This document shows positions 40,467 to 49,123 of a stretch of DNA of 64,000 bases, in pieces; positions within the stretch are counted from its first letter, which is position 1, and each line of letters opens with the position of its first letter. Position numbers and translations under genes: made by a program. The stretch lies in assembly GCF_007859295.1 (NCBI RefSeq), contig NZ_VOHB01000002.1, positions 496,001-560,000 of the forward strand, written 5' to 3'. The DNA is from Planococcus sp. CPCC 101016 (lineage in GTDB: Bacteria; Bacillota; Bacilli; Bacillales_A; Planococcaceae). Under the pieces are notes generated by a model. That model worked only from the letters and a program-made list of their open reading frames with translations, did not search any database and was not told where the DNA came from.

Positions 40467-42287
40467 ATGAAAAAAACAGATGCACTGCCATATTTGCTTA
40501 TTTTTCTCTTATTAATGATTAAAGTAAGCGCTTTTCGTGTGCTTATTTTTGATGCAAAATCGATTTTACATATTGTCTTGATTGAATTTCCGATGTGGGC
40601 TCTTCTGCTGTCGGCAGTTTTGCTGTTGGCTAAAAACCATTTGTGGAAAGCGGTCTGGGTTTTCAATTTCTTGGTTTCTGTCATCTTTTTTGTCGTGACA
40701 CTTTATATCCGCTATTATTCTACTATTCCTTCCTATTACGATTTGCAGCAGCTGACTCAGACCGGCTCAGTCAGCAACACCATAACGATGCTGTCGACTC
40801 CATGGGATTTCCTGTTTTTCCTGGATGCGGTTTTGCTGATCTTCCTTGCACGACGCTGGAAACAACCAGTGAAATTGGCGGCTATGAAGTATGTAGCTGT
40901 CAGTATGGCAGCGGTTTGTACGGTTACAGTCGTTTATGCGCTTCAGCAGCCAATTATTGACGTTTCATATTTTGCAAAGGAAAATGGATTCCTGCAATCT
41001 CAAGTTGTTCAATTGTATAACCGTTCGACTGAAACCGCTCACGCCTCTTCAAGTCAATTATCGGCAAAAGAACTGGAAGAGCTAAAAGGCAATAAGTATG
41101 TGGAAGTCAGTGAGCAGGAAAGCTTTGGACTTGCTGAAGGTCGGCACCTGTTTATTATTCAAGTGGAATCCCTGCAGAACTTTGTCGTTGGCAGAACATT
41201 AAACGGACAAGAAATTACACCAAATCTTAATAAGCTGTTAAGTGAAAGTGCTTATTTTTCAAATGTCTTCCAGCAGATAGGGGCCGGCACAACTTCTGAT
41301 GCAGAATGGATGGTCAATACAGGATTGTATCCGCAAGGTATGATTCCTACAGCCAATAGCCTGACCGGTAAAGAAGCACCTTCACTGGCACGAACATTAA
41401 AGGAAAAAGGCTATGGTTCTGCCACCTATCACGCTGATGATGTGACATTTTGGAACCGTGACGTCCTGTATCCAGTTTTGGGCTACGAAGAAATTTTTTC
41501 CATTGACGATATTCCTAATATTAAACAAGTTGGTTTCGGTCCGGCAGATGAAGTGCTTTTTGATTTTGCGGCGAATGAACTGCCTAGGCAGCTGAAATCC
41601 TACGAACGCATCTATGCCAACATCGTGACAGTGACCAGCCACACGCCTTTCGATATGCCCGACAACATGCAGTATCTGGATTTGCCTGCTGAATACGAAG
41701 GCATGTACATCGGTAATTATCTGCAATCGATCCGTTATGCAGACGAACAGATCGGTTCATTCATTGAAGAGTTGAAAGATCAGGGCATTTACGATGAATC
41801 CTTGATTGCCATTTTTGGGGATCATTCGGGTATGCATGGTACGTTAGTGACTGGAGAAGATCGTCAGCTCTTAGGTGGTTTTTTAGGGCATGAGTATTCC
41901 TTAAAAGATCAATTTACTATTCCTCTGATTTTTACGGGAGGGAATCTGTTCGAAGAAACTGAAATGACACGTCTCGGAGGCCAGACAGATATTATGCCGA
42001 CCTTGCTTGCACTGCTTGGCGTTGAACATGAAGAGCCGATGATGGGACATAATCTGTTCGAGTATAAAAAGAATCTATTGGGCATGCGCTATTATATGCC
42101 AGGGGGATCATATATTCAGTCAGAACAACTGTATAAAGCACCGGGAGCCAAACTGCCGGAAGTTCTGTATGATCTGAAAACCATGGATGAGCGGCGAAAA
42201 AACAGCGAGGCAAAAAAACACATTGAAGATACGCAAACTTTAATGAATTATGCAGATACTTTATTGAAAGGCTATATCGAGGAATAA
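40467..42287 (+). CDS. Lipoteichoic acid synthase family protein
   Basis: This 606-residue membrane enzyme of the LtaS/YfnI/YqgS/YvgJ family transfers glycerol-phosphate from phosphatidylglycerol. Five N-terminal helices (about residues 5-170) precede an extracellular sulfatase domain. The catalytic Thr lies in GAGTTSDAEWMVN (about residue 275), with metal ligands in IQVESLQNF (Glu) and IFGDHSGMHG (Asp, His). YHADDVTFWNRD and VTSHTPFDMP are family stretches. ATG 40467 follows AAGAGGTGG; the open frame upstream to 40359 lacks a ribosome site. Whether it is the main synthase or a primase paralogue cannot be told from sequence alone. Confidence 0.9.
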   Translation: MKKTDALPYLLIFLLLMIKVSAFRVLIFDAKSILHIVLIEFPMWALLLSAVLLLAKNHLWKAVWVFNFLVSVIFFVVTLYIRYYSTIPSYYDLQQLTQTGSVSNTITMLSTPWDFLFFLDAVLLIFLARRWKQPVKLAAMKYVAVSMAAVCTVTVVYALQQPIIDVSYFAKENGFLQSQVVQLYNRSTETAHASSSQLSAKELEELKGNKYVEVSEQESFGLAEGRHLFIIQVESLQNFVVGRTLNGQEITPNLNKLLSESAYFSNVFQQIGAGTTSDAEWMVNTGLYPQGMIPTANSLTGKEAPSLARTLKEKGYGSATYHADDVTFWNRDVLYPVLGYEEIFSIDDIPNIKQVGFGPADEVLFDFAANELPRQLKSYERIYANIVTVTSHTPFDMPDNMQYLDLPAEYEGMYIGNYLQSIRYADEQIGSFIEELKDQGIYDESLIAIFGDHSGMHGTLVTGEDRQLLGGFLGHEYSLKDQFTIPLIFTGGNLFEETEMTRLGGQTDIMPTLLALLGVEHEEPMMGHNLFEYKKNLLGMRYYMPGGSYIQSEQLYKAPGAKLPEVLYDLKTMDERRKNSEAKKHIEDTQTLMNYADTLLKGYIEE

Positions 42288-42351
42288 TTTCCTCAGTTAG
42301 GATGAAGCCGTTATAATAGATAATAAGTATGAGACAAGGGGGAACTGGTCG

Positions 42352-43365
42352 ATGGTGAAAGAATTTGAAAAAGAAGTCATGCAGGCAATGGATAAGATGT
42401 TTGAAAACGAAATGAAAAAAGTCAATGATGCACTTGAGCAGGATCTTTTAATTTCTTTAATTGGTGAAGTAAATGCCGGCAAATCATCCACTGTCAATAA
42501 AATCATTGGAGAGGATATTGCCAGCACCAACCCGATGCCAGGGGAAACAGTCAGTGTGGATCCTTATAATATCCGTGGACTTGAAAATATTAAATTTATG
42601 GATACTCCAGGATTAAATGACCCGAATGATGAAAACCCTAAAAAAACCTTGGAGTTTGTCCAGAAATCAGATGTCGTGCTGTTTTTCCTGAATGCCGCAG
42701 GCACCGTATTTTCCGAAAGTGAAAAAGAAAAGTTCAATGAAATCGAAAAACACAATAAAGACATTTTGATTGTTCTTAATAAGATCGATGCTGCTGAGAA
42801 TATTCCATCAATCGTTCAATTCGTTAAGGAGCATACAGCTTATAAATATAAAGTCATTCCAATTTCTTCAAAAACAGAAGAAAATTTGGATACCCTGAAG
42901 AAGGAGATCCTTTTTTTGCTCGAAAAGAAGGGTAAGGACCTGCTCTTCGCCAAAAGCATGAAGGAAAAATCCTCTGCCGCTACGCGTTGGATTGTCGGTG
43001 CCGGCATTTCAGCCGGAGTCATCGGTGCTTCGCCAATCCCAGGTTCTGATGTATTGCCTTTGACAACCCTTCAGGCCGGATTGATCATCAAATTATCGAA
43101 TCTTTACGACAAACCTTTAACCAAAAAAGCTGCGAAAGATATGATTGTCGTCACCGCTACGCAGACAATTGGGCATACCATCTACCGCCAGGCGCTGAAG
43201 TTCATTCCGGGAGCCGGTTCGATTATCGGTGGAACTGTCGCTTCATCTATGACATTAGCGCTAGGCTATGGCGTGAAATACGCTTATGAGAACAATATTG
43301 CCATAGACTACGATATGATCGGCGACTTGTTTGTAAAGTTGAAGGACCGTGAGAAAAAAGCCTGA
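42352..43365 (+). CDS. Dynamin/Era-like GTPase with DUF697 domain
   Basis: This 337-residue protein has an N-terminal GTPase: G1 GEVNAGKSS (about residues 37-45), G2 Thr in PGETVSVD, G3 DTPGLND, G4 NKID. The C-terminal DUF697-type region (about 215-337) has glycine-rich hydrophobic stretches such as ISAGVIGASPIPGSDVLPL. This architecture is common in membrane-associated GTPases of uncertain role. ATG 42352 follows AAGGGGGA. It is monocistronic. Confidence 0.85.
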   Translation: MVKEFEKEVMQAMDKMFENEMKKVNDALEQDLLISLIGEVNAGKSSTVNKIIGEDIASTNPMPGETVSVDPYNIRGLENIKFMDTPGLNDPNDENPKKTLEFVQKSDVVLFFLNAAGTVFSESEKEKFNEIEKHNKDILIVLNKIDAAENIPSIVQFVKEHTAYKYKVIPISSKTEENLDTLKKEILFLLEKKGKDLLFAKSMKEKSSAATRWIVGAGISAGVIGASPIPGSDVLPLTTLQAGLIIKLSNLYDKPLTKKAAKDMIVVTATQTIGHTIYRQALKFIPGAGSIIGGTVASSMTLALGYGVKYAYENNIAIDYDMIGDLFVKLKDREKKA

Positions 43366-43373
43366 TGATTGCC

Positions 43374-43405
43374 GAACCGCTCTTCCATTCCGGAAGAGCG
43401 GTTTT
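43374..43405 (+). terminator. Terminator after GTPase gene
   Basis: A 12-bp perfect stem AACCGCTCTTCC/GGAAGAGCGGTT with a 5-base loop and T-rich tail. Confidence 0.85.
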
Positions 43406-43469
43406 CAATTTGCTTGCGTCTTTCGGATTTGTCATTTAACTTTAGGAGAAAGATAGACGGAGGTGCGGG

Positions 43470-44150
43470 ATGAAAATATTGGTTGTAGAAGATAACCCGA
43501 GCGTCAGTTCCATGCTGGAGCTGTTCTTTTCAAAAGAAGGGATTCAGGGGGAGTTTGCGGCTGACGGGCTGGAAGGATATAAAAAATACAAGGATGGCAT
43601 ATATGACCTGCTGATTCTCGACTGGATGCTTCCGGGAATGGATGGCATCGCGCTGTGCCGCAGAATCCGGGAAGAAGGAAACGCGGTCCCCATCATCATG
43701 CTGACGGCAAAAGACAGCGAGTCCGACCAGGTCATCGGATTTGAAATGGGAGCGGATGATTACGTCACCAAACCATTCAGTCCACTGACTTTGATGGCGC
43801 GCATCAAGGCGGTCACGCGTCGTACGCAGAAAGCGGAACCTGCATCGGACCTTATTCAGACCAGTCATTTTACCGTGAACAAGGAAACCCGGGCTATCCT
43901 GAAAGATGGAGAAGCAGTCGATAGCTTGACGCCTAAGGAATTCGATCTGCTGGTATTTTTTCTGCAGCATCCGAAACAGGTATTCAGCCGGGAACAATTG
44001 TTGGAACAGGTATGGGGCTATCAGTTTTATGGCGATGAACGAACGGTAGATGTCCACATCAAGCGCCTTCGCAAAAAAATCAATGGCGGAGACAAGCTGT
44101 TCCATACCGTATGGGGAGTTGGCTATAAATTTGAAGAACACGCGAATTAA
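43470..44150 (+). CDS. OmpR/PhoB-type response regulator
   Basis: This 226-residue regulator has a receiver domain (VVEDNPSVSSML; phospho-Asp in LLILDWMLPGMDG near residue 52; Lys in VTKPFSPL). Its winged-helix effector ends RTVDVHIKRLRKKINGG-VWGVGYKFEE. Its stop lies 20 bp inside the kinase gene. The context, with prsA and htrA immediately downstream, suggests a CssR-like secretion-stress regulator, although sequence alone does not prove orthology. Confidence 0.9.
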   Translation: MKILVVEDNPSVSSMLELFFSKEGIQGEFAADGLEGYKKYKDGIYDLLILDWMLPGMDGIALCRRIREEGNAVPIIMLTAKDSESDQVIGFEMGADDYVTKPFSPLTLMARIKAVTRRTQKAEPASDLIQTSHFTVNKETRAILKDGEAVDSLTPKEFDLLVFFLQHPKQVFSREQLLEQVWGYQFYGDERTVDVHIKRLRKKINGGDKLFHTVWGVGYKFEEHAN

Positions 44151-45534
44151 GTATTTCTATCAGCTGATTGCCAGCCATATGAGCATTTTGCTGATTGCTT
44201 TTTTGATTTTGAGTATTTTGTTCGTCCGCTACGTGGATGATTTTGCCTATAATGAAAAAGCGGAAGAGCTTGAAAGTTATGGCGAACAAATTATTGATGA
44301 ACTCGAACGGGCGCGTCCTGGAACCAATCTGCAGTCCTACGTCTCAATTTTGGAGTCACAGAATATCAGTTTTATCGTTTTTGACCAGCAAAGCCGTATT
44401 TTGTATCCGGTCTCCGGCTCTTTTCCGCCTGTGGAACTCACGCAGGAAGAATGGAATATCATAGAGCAGGGAGAAACGCTTGTCGTCAATCGCGACGTGG
44501 AGCGATTCGAGTTCACCGTAACATTTGTGGCCATGCCTTATTTCGAAAACAACCAATTAGCAGGAGGCGTCTTGCTTGCTTCGCCTGTCAGCGGCATTAG
44601 TGAAATGATTGCCGAATTGAATAAAACCTTGATCACTACAATCTTAATTGCTTTAGCGATTGCGCTGTTATTCAGTTTATGGCTGTCGAAAATGCATGTC
44701 AGCCGAATTCAGCGGATGCGAAAAGCGACTTCCATGATTAGTGAAGGCCATTATGATGTCAATCTCCCAGAATCGAACTTTGATGAATTTGGTGACTTGG
44801 CACATGACTTCAATAAAATGGCTGCCAAACTCCAGCAATCGAATGAGGAAATCGACCGACTTGAGAACCGGCGGCGCCAGTTCATGGCGGATGTCTCGCA
44901 TGAGATGCGGACGCCTTTGACAACAATTGCGGGCATCATTGAAGGACTCCGGAACAATATGATCGAGGAAGGCCAACGGGAAAAAGGCATCCGTTTAGCA
45001 AGCGAAGAAACAAAGCGACTGATGCGCCTAGTTAATGAAAACTTGGATTACGAAAAAATCAGATCCAATCAAGTAGTGCTGGCAAAAGAAGAAATCGAAG
45101 CAGATGAGCTTCTGGAGATTATCCAAGAACAGCTCTACCTCCAAGCGAAAGAGAAAGGAAATAGCATTGTCATTGAAACGAATCCCGGTGATATCATTTA
45201 CGGAGATATGGATCGATTGATTCAAATTTTGATGAATATTGTCAAGAACGCTATTCAATTTACCAAAAATGGAGTTATTTCCTTAGCAACTCATTCTGAA
45301 GTAAATCACATGGTCATTATAGTGGAAGACAATGGAGCAGGAATTGATGTTAAAGAAATCGATTTGATTTGGCGGCGTTTTTATAAGGCTGATTTGTCTC
45401 GTGGAAGCGGTCAGTTTGGACTGGGGTTATCGATTGTCAGACAACTTGTCAGCTTGCACAATGGAGAAATTCATGTAGAAAGTGAAAAAGGAAAAGGTAC
45501 GAAATTTATTATTCGCCTGCCGCATAGAGAATGA
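44131..45534 (+). CDS. Sensor histidine kinase (OmpR-partner type)
   Basis: This 467-residue kinase has a first helix (about 12-33), an extracellular loop of about 130 residues, a second helix (about 170-190) and HAMP. HisKA has the phospho-His in FMADVSHEMRTPLTTIAG, and ATPase boxes are NIVKNAIQFT, VEDNGAGID and GQFGLGLSIV. TTG 44131 is the only good start that keeps the first helix; it overlaps the regulator gene by 20 bp. The open frame upstream to 44050 lies in the regulator coding region. Neighbouring prsA and htrA suggest envelope or misfolded-protein sensing. Confidence 0.88.
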   Translation: MKNTRIKYFYQLIASHMSILLIAFLILSILFVRYVDDFAYNEKAEELESYGEQIIDELERARPGTNLQSYVSILESQNISFIVFDQQSRILYPVSGSFPPVELTQEEWNIIEQGETLVVNRDVERFEFTVTFVAMPYFENNQLAGGVLLASPVSGISEMIAELNKTLITTILIALAIALLFSLWLSKMHVSRIQRMRKATSMISEGHYDVNLPESNFDEFGDLAHDFNKMAAKLQQSNEEIDRLENRRRQFMADVSHEMRTPLTTIAGIIEGLRNNMIEEGQREKGIRLASEETKRLMRLVNENLDYEKIRSNQVVLAKEEIEADELLEIIQEQLYLQAKEKGNSIVIETNPGDIIYGDMDRLIQILMNIVKNAIQFTKNGVISLATHSEVNHMVIIVEDNGAGIDVKEIDLIWRRFYKADLSRGSGQFGLGLSIVRQLVSLHNGEIHVESEKGKGTKFIIRLPHRE

Positions 45535-45565
45535 CTTGGGAGAACTAGTCCCAAGTCTTTTTTTA
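45533..45565 (+). terminator. Terminator of the two-component operon
   Basis: An 8-bp stem GACTTGGG/CCCAAGTC with a 9-base loop and T-run overlaps the kinase stop codon. Confidence 0.8.
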
Positions 45566-45663
45566 TACACGAAAGTTTTTATTTTTGTTAAAACTCTGGT
45601 CATAGTTTATTCATAATTGCTTGTTAAGGTATGTATAACGACTTAGGAAAAGAGGAAACTAAA

Positions 45664-46530
45664 ATGAAAAAACTTTTGTATATCGGTATCGGAATAATAG
45701 CGGCTACAGCCATTTTTATGATGGTGGCATTTTCAGGGGACGAGACAGTAGCTTCGGTAGGGGACGCTGAAATATCAAAGGATGCACTGTATGAAAAAAT
45801 GGTGGCTTCTTCTGGAGCAGCGACACTCGATGCTATGATTTCCAACGAAGTGGTTAAACAGGAAGCAGATAAGGCTGACATTAAGATCACCAAAGAAGAG
45901 CTTGAAGCGGAAATGGCAGTATATGAAGAAAGCTATGGCGGAGCGGAAGCGCTGGAACAGGCTCTTGCAGCAAGCGGGATGTCCATAGCGGATCTGAAAG
46001 AGGAAACGGAAACCTATTTAAAGGTTGAAAAGATAATCGGTCCGGATATTGAAATAACGGATGATCAGATTAGTGCTTATTTTGAAGAGAACAAAGAAGC
46101 GTTCGAGCAACCTTCGCAAGTAGAAGCGAGCCATATCCTTGTGGCGACTCAGGAAGAGGCAGATGAAGTTAAGGCGAAGCTGGATGATGGAGGGGATTTT
46201 GCTGAACTTGCAGCTGAATATTCTACAGACTCAGCAAATGCAGAGAGCGGCGGCGCTCTAGGTGTATTTGGTGCAGGTGAAATGGCGCCGGAGTTTGAGG
46301 AAGCGGCATTCAGTATGGCAGTTGATGAAATCAGTAAACCAGTAGAAACGGATTACGGTTTTCATATCATCCAGGTCACCGAAAAAACCGATGCAGCTGA
46401 AGCAAACTTAGAAGACAGCAAAGAACAGATCAAGGAAACTTTATTTGACGAAGCATTGAATACAAAGTATGCAGAATGGTTAGCAGAAAAAACTGAGTCC
46501 TATGAGATTGTCAATAAGTTAGCAGAATAG
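45664..46530 (+). CDS. prsA: PrsA-like foldase (parvulin peptidyl-prolyl isomerase), membrane-anchored
   Basis: This 288-residue extracytoplasmic foldase has a SurA/PrsA-type N-terminal chaperone region, a parvulin domain and a helical C terminus. The parvulin begins VEASHILVATQEEADEVK (about residue 155), with YSTDSANAESGGALGVFGAGEM and DYGFHIIQVTEK. Unlike Bacillus PrsA there is no lipobox Cys: the N terminus MKKLLYIGIGIIAATAIFMM runs into FSGDE, so it is an uncleaved anchor or a type I signal. ATG 45664 has an AAGAGGAAAC site. htrA follows after 14 bp, giving a chaperone-protease pair. Confidence 0.85.
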   Translation: MKKLLYIGIGIIAATAIFMMVAFSGDETVASVGDAEISKDALYEKMVASSGAATLDAMISNEVVKQEADKADIKITKEELEAEMAVYEESYGGAEALEQALAASGMSIADLKEETETYLKVEKIIGPDIEITDDQISAYFEENKEAFEQPSQVEASHILVATQEEADEVKAKLDDGGDFAELAAEYSTDSANAESGGALGVFGAGEMAPEFEEAAFSMAVDEISKPVETDYGFHIIQVTEKTDAAEANLEDSKEQIKETLFDEALNTKYAEWLAEKTESYEIVNKLAE

Positions 46531-46544
46531 AGGAGGAAGTTAGT

Positions 46545-47735
46545 ATGGGTTACTATAATTCATCTGAACTAAAAAGAAACAAAAAAGGATATTTTGCCTC
46601 CAGTTTTACAGGATTAATTGCTGGAGCTTTATTGGTAGGTGTGATCTTGCCAAGCGTAACGGATGCAGATTTAGAAAATGCTGAAGCAACTTCGACTACT
46701 GAGGCAGTCAGCGGATTGCAGACTTCTACGGTCGTGACTTCGGATGTGACAGAAATTGTTGAAAAAACCACTGATGCAGTAGTCGGGGTTTCCAATTTGC
46801 AGGTCGCACAACAAAATCCATTTGCTTCACAAACCAGTAAAGATGCGGAATCACAGGAAGCAGGCGTTGGATCAGGTGTCATTTATAAAAAAGACGGTGA
46901 CACAGCTTATATTGTCACCAATAACCATGTCGTAGAAGGCGCAGAAGACGTAATGGTCACTTTGTCGGATGGGACTGAACTTGATGCGGAAGTATTGGGT
47001 ATGGATGTCTGGACAGACCTAGCCGTTTTGAAAGTTCCGGCTGACAGTATTAAAACAGTAGCTGAATTCGGAGATTCATCCGTGCTGCAGGCAGGTGAAC
47101 CGGTTATTGCCATCGGTAACCCTTTAGGTCTTCAGTTTTCCGGATCGGTGACGACAGGTGTCATTTCAGGAACTGAGCGTTTAGTGCCGATCGATGTAAA
47201 TCAGGACGGTACAGAAGACTGGCAGTCAGAAGTTCTTCAAACCGATGCTGCCATCAGCCCAGGAAACAGCGGCGGCGCCTTGCTCAATGCTGAAGGGCAA
47301 TTAATCGGCATCAATTCAATGAAAATTGCTCAAGATGCTGTAGAAGGCATCGGTTTAGCGATTCCGATCAATACAGCGATTCCGATTATTTCCGATTTGG
47401 AAACGGAAGGTGCTGTAGACCGTCCATCGATGGGTGTCAGCATTCTGGATTTAGCTGAAGTTCCAGCACAATACCGCAGTTCACAATTAAAATTGCCAGC
47501 AGAAGTGGAAGGCGGCATTGTGGTTGAGTCAGTGGTAGAAGGTTCAGGAGCAGCTGCAACAGGAATGGAAGCATACGATGTCATTGTTGAACTGGATGGC
47601 AAACCGGTGAACTCTGTTCTGGAACTGCGCCAATATCTCTACAACGAAACTGAAGTCGGAGACACGTTAAAAGTGAAAGCCTACAGAAACGGCGAACTCA
47701 TGAGCTTCGAACTGAAATTAACAGAAAGTATTTAA
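46545..47735 (+). CDS. htrA: HtrA/DegP-like membrane-anchored serine protease
   Basis: This 396-residue protease degrades misfolded secreted proteins. A single membrane helix lies at about 20-37. The trypsin-fold triad is His in IVTNNHVVEGA (about 128), Asp in MDVWTDLAVLKV (about 158) and Ser in ISPGNSGGALLN (about 242). A C-terminal PDZ domain (about 300-396) includes EVEGGIVVESV and GMEAYDVIVELDG. It is 14 bp downstream of prsA in the same operon. B. subtilis htrB neighbours the cssRS genes, a similar arrangement to the kinase pair here. Confidence 0.93.
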   Translation: MGYYNSSELKRNKKGYFASSFTGLIAGALLVGVILPSVTDADLENAEATSTTEAVSGLQTSTVVTSDVTEIVEKTTDAVVGVSNLQVAQQNPFASQTSKDAESQEAGVGSGVIYKKDGDTAYIVTNNHVVEGAEDVMVTLSDGTELDAEVLGMDVWTDLAVLKVPADSIKTVAEFGDSSVLQAGEPVIAIGNPLGLQFSGSVTTGVISGTERLVPIDVNQDGTEDWQSEVLQTDAAISPGNSGGALLNAEGQLIGINSMKIAQDAVEGIGLAIPINTAIPIISDLETEGAVDRPSMGVSILDLAEVPAQYRSSQLKLPAEVEGGIVVESVVEGSGAAATGMEAYDVIVELDGKPVNSVLELRQYLYNETEVGDTLKVKAYRNGELMSFELKLTESI

Positions 47736-47736
47736 C

Positions 47737-47882
47737 AAGAAAAGCGGAAGCGCCCGTGTAGATTCGATGGGCATAAGCCAACCCGGCAGAGTGGCGCTCT
47801 TTGCCACGCAGTTGGGTTGGCTTATGCCCATCGAATCTGGGAGCTGAAGTCTGGACAATAAAGAAAAGCGGAAGCACCCGTG
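47737..47882. repeat. Bacillales-type intergenic repeat with long inverted arms
   Basis: A 25-bp perfect inverted repeat (47760-47784 and 47814-47838) with an inner GTGGC/GCCAC hairpin is bracketed by near-identical direct repeats AAGAAAAGCGGAAGCGCCCG (47737) and AAGAAAAGCGGAAGCACCCG (47861). I recall this AAAAGCGGAAGCGCC-type element as recurrent in Bacillaceae and Planococcaceae genomes. No ORF within it is credible. Confidence 0.65.
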
Positions 47883-47933
47883 ATGGGCGCTGGAGCCTAA
47901 TGGTGCCCAATCTGCTAATTATTAAATTGTCTT

Positions 47934-47983
47934 AAGCATCAAAAAGACTTCCCGACAGATATTGGGAAGTCTTTTTGATGCTT
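47934..47983. terminator. Strong bidirectional hairpin downstream of htrA
   Basis: A perfect 20-bp stem (47934-47953 with 47964-47983), A-rich on the left and T-rich on the right, lies between htrA and the convergent small membrane gene. Confidence 0.8.
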
Positions 47984-48014
47984 GAATTTATAGACGGTTC
48001 ATATAAAAAAGAAC

Positions 48015-48218
48015 TTAGCTGAATACACCGAACCAATCCGTTGCGATTCCGACTCCGACGAGGATCAGGACCAAAACAACAAAAATGATGATGCCCAGCT
48101 GCAAAGGTTTGTAGCCCGTAGTTCGTGGTTCCTGAATGCCTTCTTTATCCTCAGGTGGACGGCTCTTCGCTTCTTCTTCGGTTTCTTTCATGTAATCTTC
48201 TTTTTCACTATTGCTCAT
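48015..48218 (-). CDS. Small single-helix membrane protein, unknown
   Basis: This 67-residue protein has a charged cytoplasmic N terminus (MSNSEKEDYMKETEEEAKSR), one membrane helix (about residues 42-62) and a short tail DWFGVFS. The ATG is preceded by an AAGGAGG site. I do not recognise a family. It lies 54 bp after the PfpI-like gene on the same strand and may be co-transcribed with it. Confidence 0.65.
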   Translation of the reverse strand: MSNSEKEDYMKETEEEAKSRPPEDKEGIQEPRTTGYKPLQLGIIIFVVLVLILVGVGIATDWFGVFS

Positions 48219-48272
48219 TTGAATGCCTCCTTGAACTTGCTGTTAATTGTCTTTACCCCTTATAACAGAGGT

Positions 48273-48977
48273 TCAATCCACGTACTTTTCTTCGGTCTGC
48301 AATTCACGCTGCGTCAACTTCTGAGCCAATTCACGTCCGAAAAGCTGTGAGGATTGCGGGTCGCGGCCTGTAAGCACTTGTTTGCTTCCCCAGACAACAT
48401 AGGCATCCTGATCTTTTTCCTCATGATAGTCCGCAATTTTTTTCAATTCGTCCTCAAGGCTGAATGGCAATAAATTCACTACTTCTTCCGGTTCTTTATC
48501 ATTCGGATAACCGGTCACTTTCAGCCCTTCAAGAATTCCGCGCCCTTCTTTGGTTTTAGTGTAAATCAAAGGTGCCGGACCGTGGCAGACGGCTGAAACG
48601 ATGCCTCCCAGTTCATGAACGATATTGATCACTGCATGCAAATCTTCGTTTTGCGCCAAATCAAACATAGCTCCATGTCCACCGACAATCATGATAGCGT
48701 CATATTCGCTTGCCTTTACGTCGACGATTGGTGTAGTCTTGTCCGCTATGCCTGAATCGTATTGCTTTTTATAAATACCCTCGGGATCATAATCTTCGCT
48801 TAAGCTAATGGGATCGACGACGGGTTTCCCACCATCAATGGAAGCGAGTCCCACAGTGTGCCCTTCTTTCTCCAGTTCTAATGCAGGTGCAAAAAGTTCT
48901 TCTGCCCACCAGCCTGTAACATAGTTGTTTTCTTCATCTGCATAGCCACTTGATAATACAGCCAATACTTTTGCCAT
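48273..48977 (-). CDS. DJ-1/PfpI family protein (Hsp31/glyoxalase III-like)
   Basis: This 234-residue class I glutamine-amidotransferase-like protein has the nucleophile elbow VSAVCHGPAPLIY (Cys near 132) and GGHGAMFDLAQNE (about 96-108). An N-terminal Glu lies in the FAPALELEKEGH region. The order matches Hsp31-like chaperone/glyoxalase III proteins, which detoxify methylglyoxal and act under stress. The start ATG 48977 follows GGAGGAAG. It is divergent from the LOV photoreceptor gene. Confidence 0.87.
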   Translation of the reverse strand: MAKVLAVLSSGYADEENNYVTGWWAEELFAPALELEKEGHTVGLASIDGGKPVVDPISLSEDYDPEGIYKKQYDSGIADKTTPIVDVKASEYDAIMIVGGHGAMFDLAQNEDLHAVINIVHELGGIVSAVCHGPAPLIYTKTKEGRGILEGLKVTGYPNDKEPEEVVNLLPFSLEDELKKIADYHEEKDQDAYVVWGSKQVLTGRDPQSSQLFGRELAQKLTQRELQTEEKYVD

Positions 48978-49123
48978 GGTATCTTCCTCCTACTTTTAAA
49001 AAGTCCTTGTTTCTTCATTTACCCTGTAAGGAAATCCTGAAACGTGGGAGTTATGCAGAACTTGGAATTGAGTTCAAGATTATGCTACATTTAGTTAATG
49101 AAACGAAAGACGAGGTGGACAGC

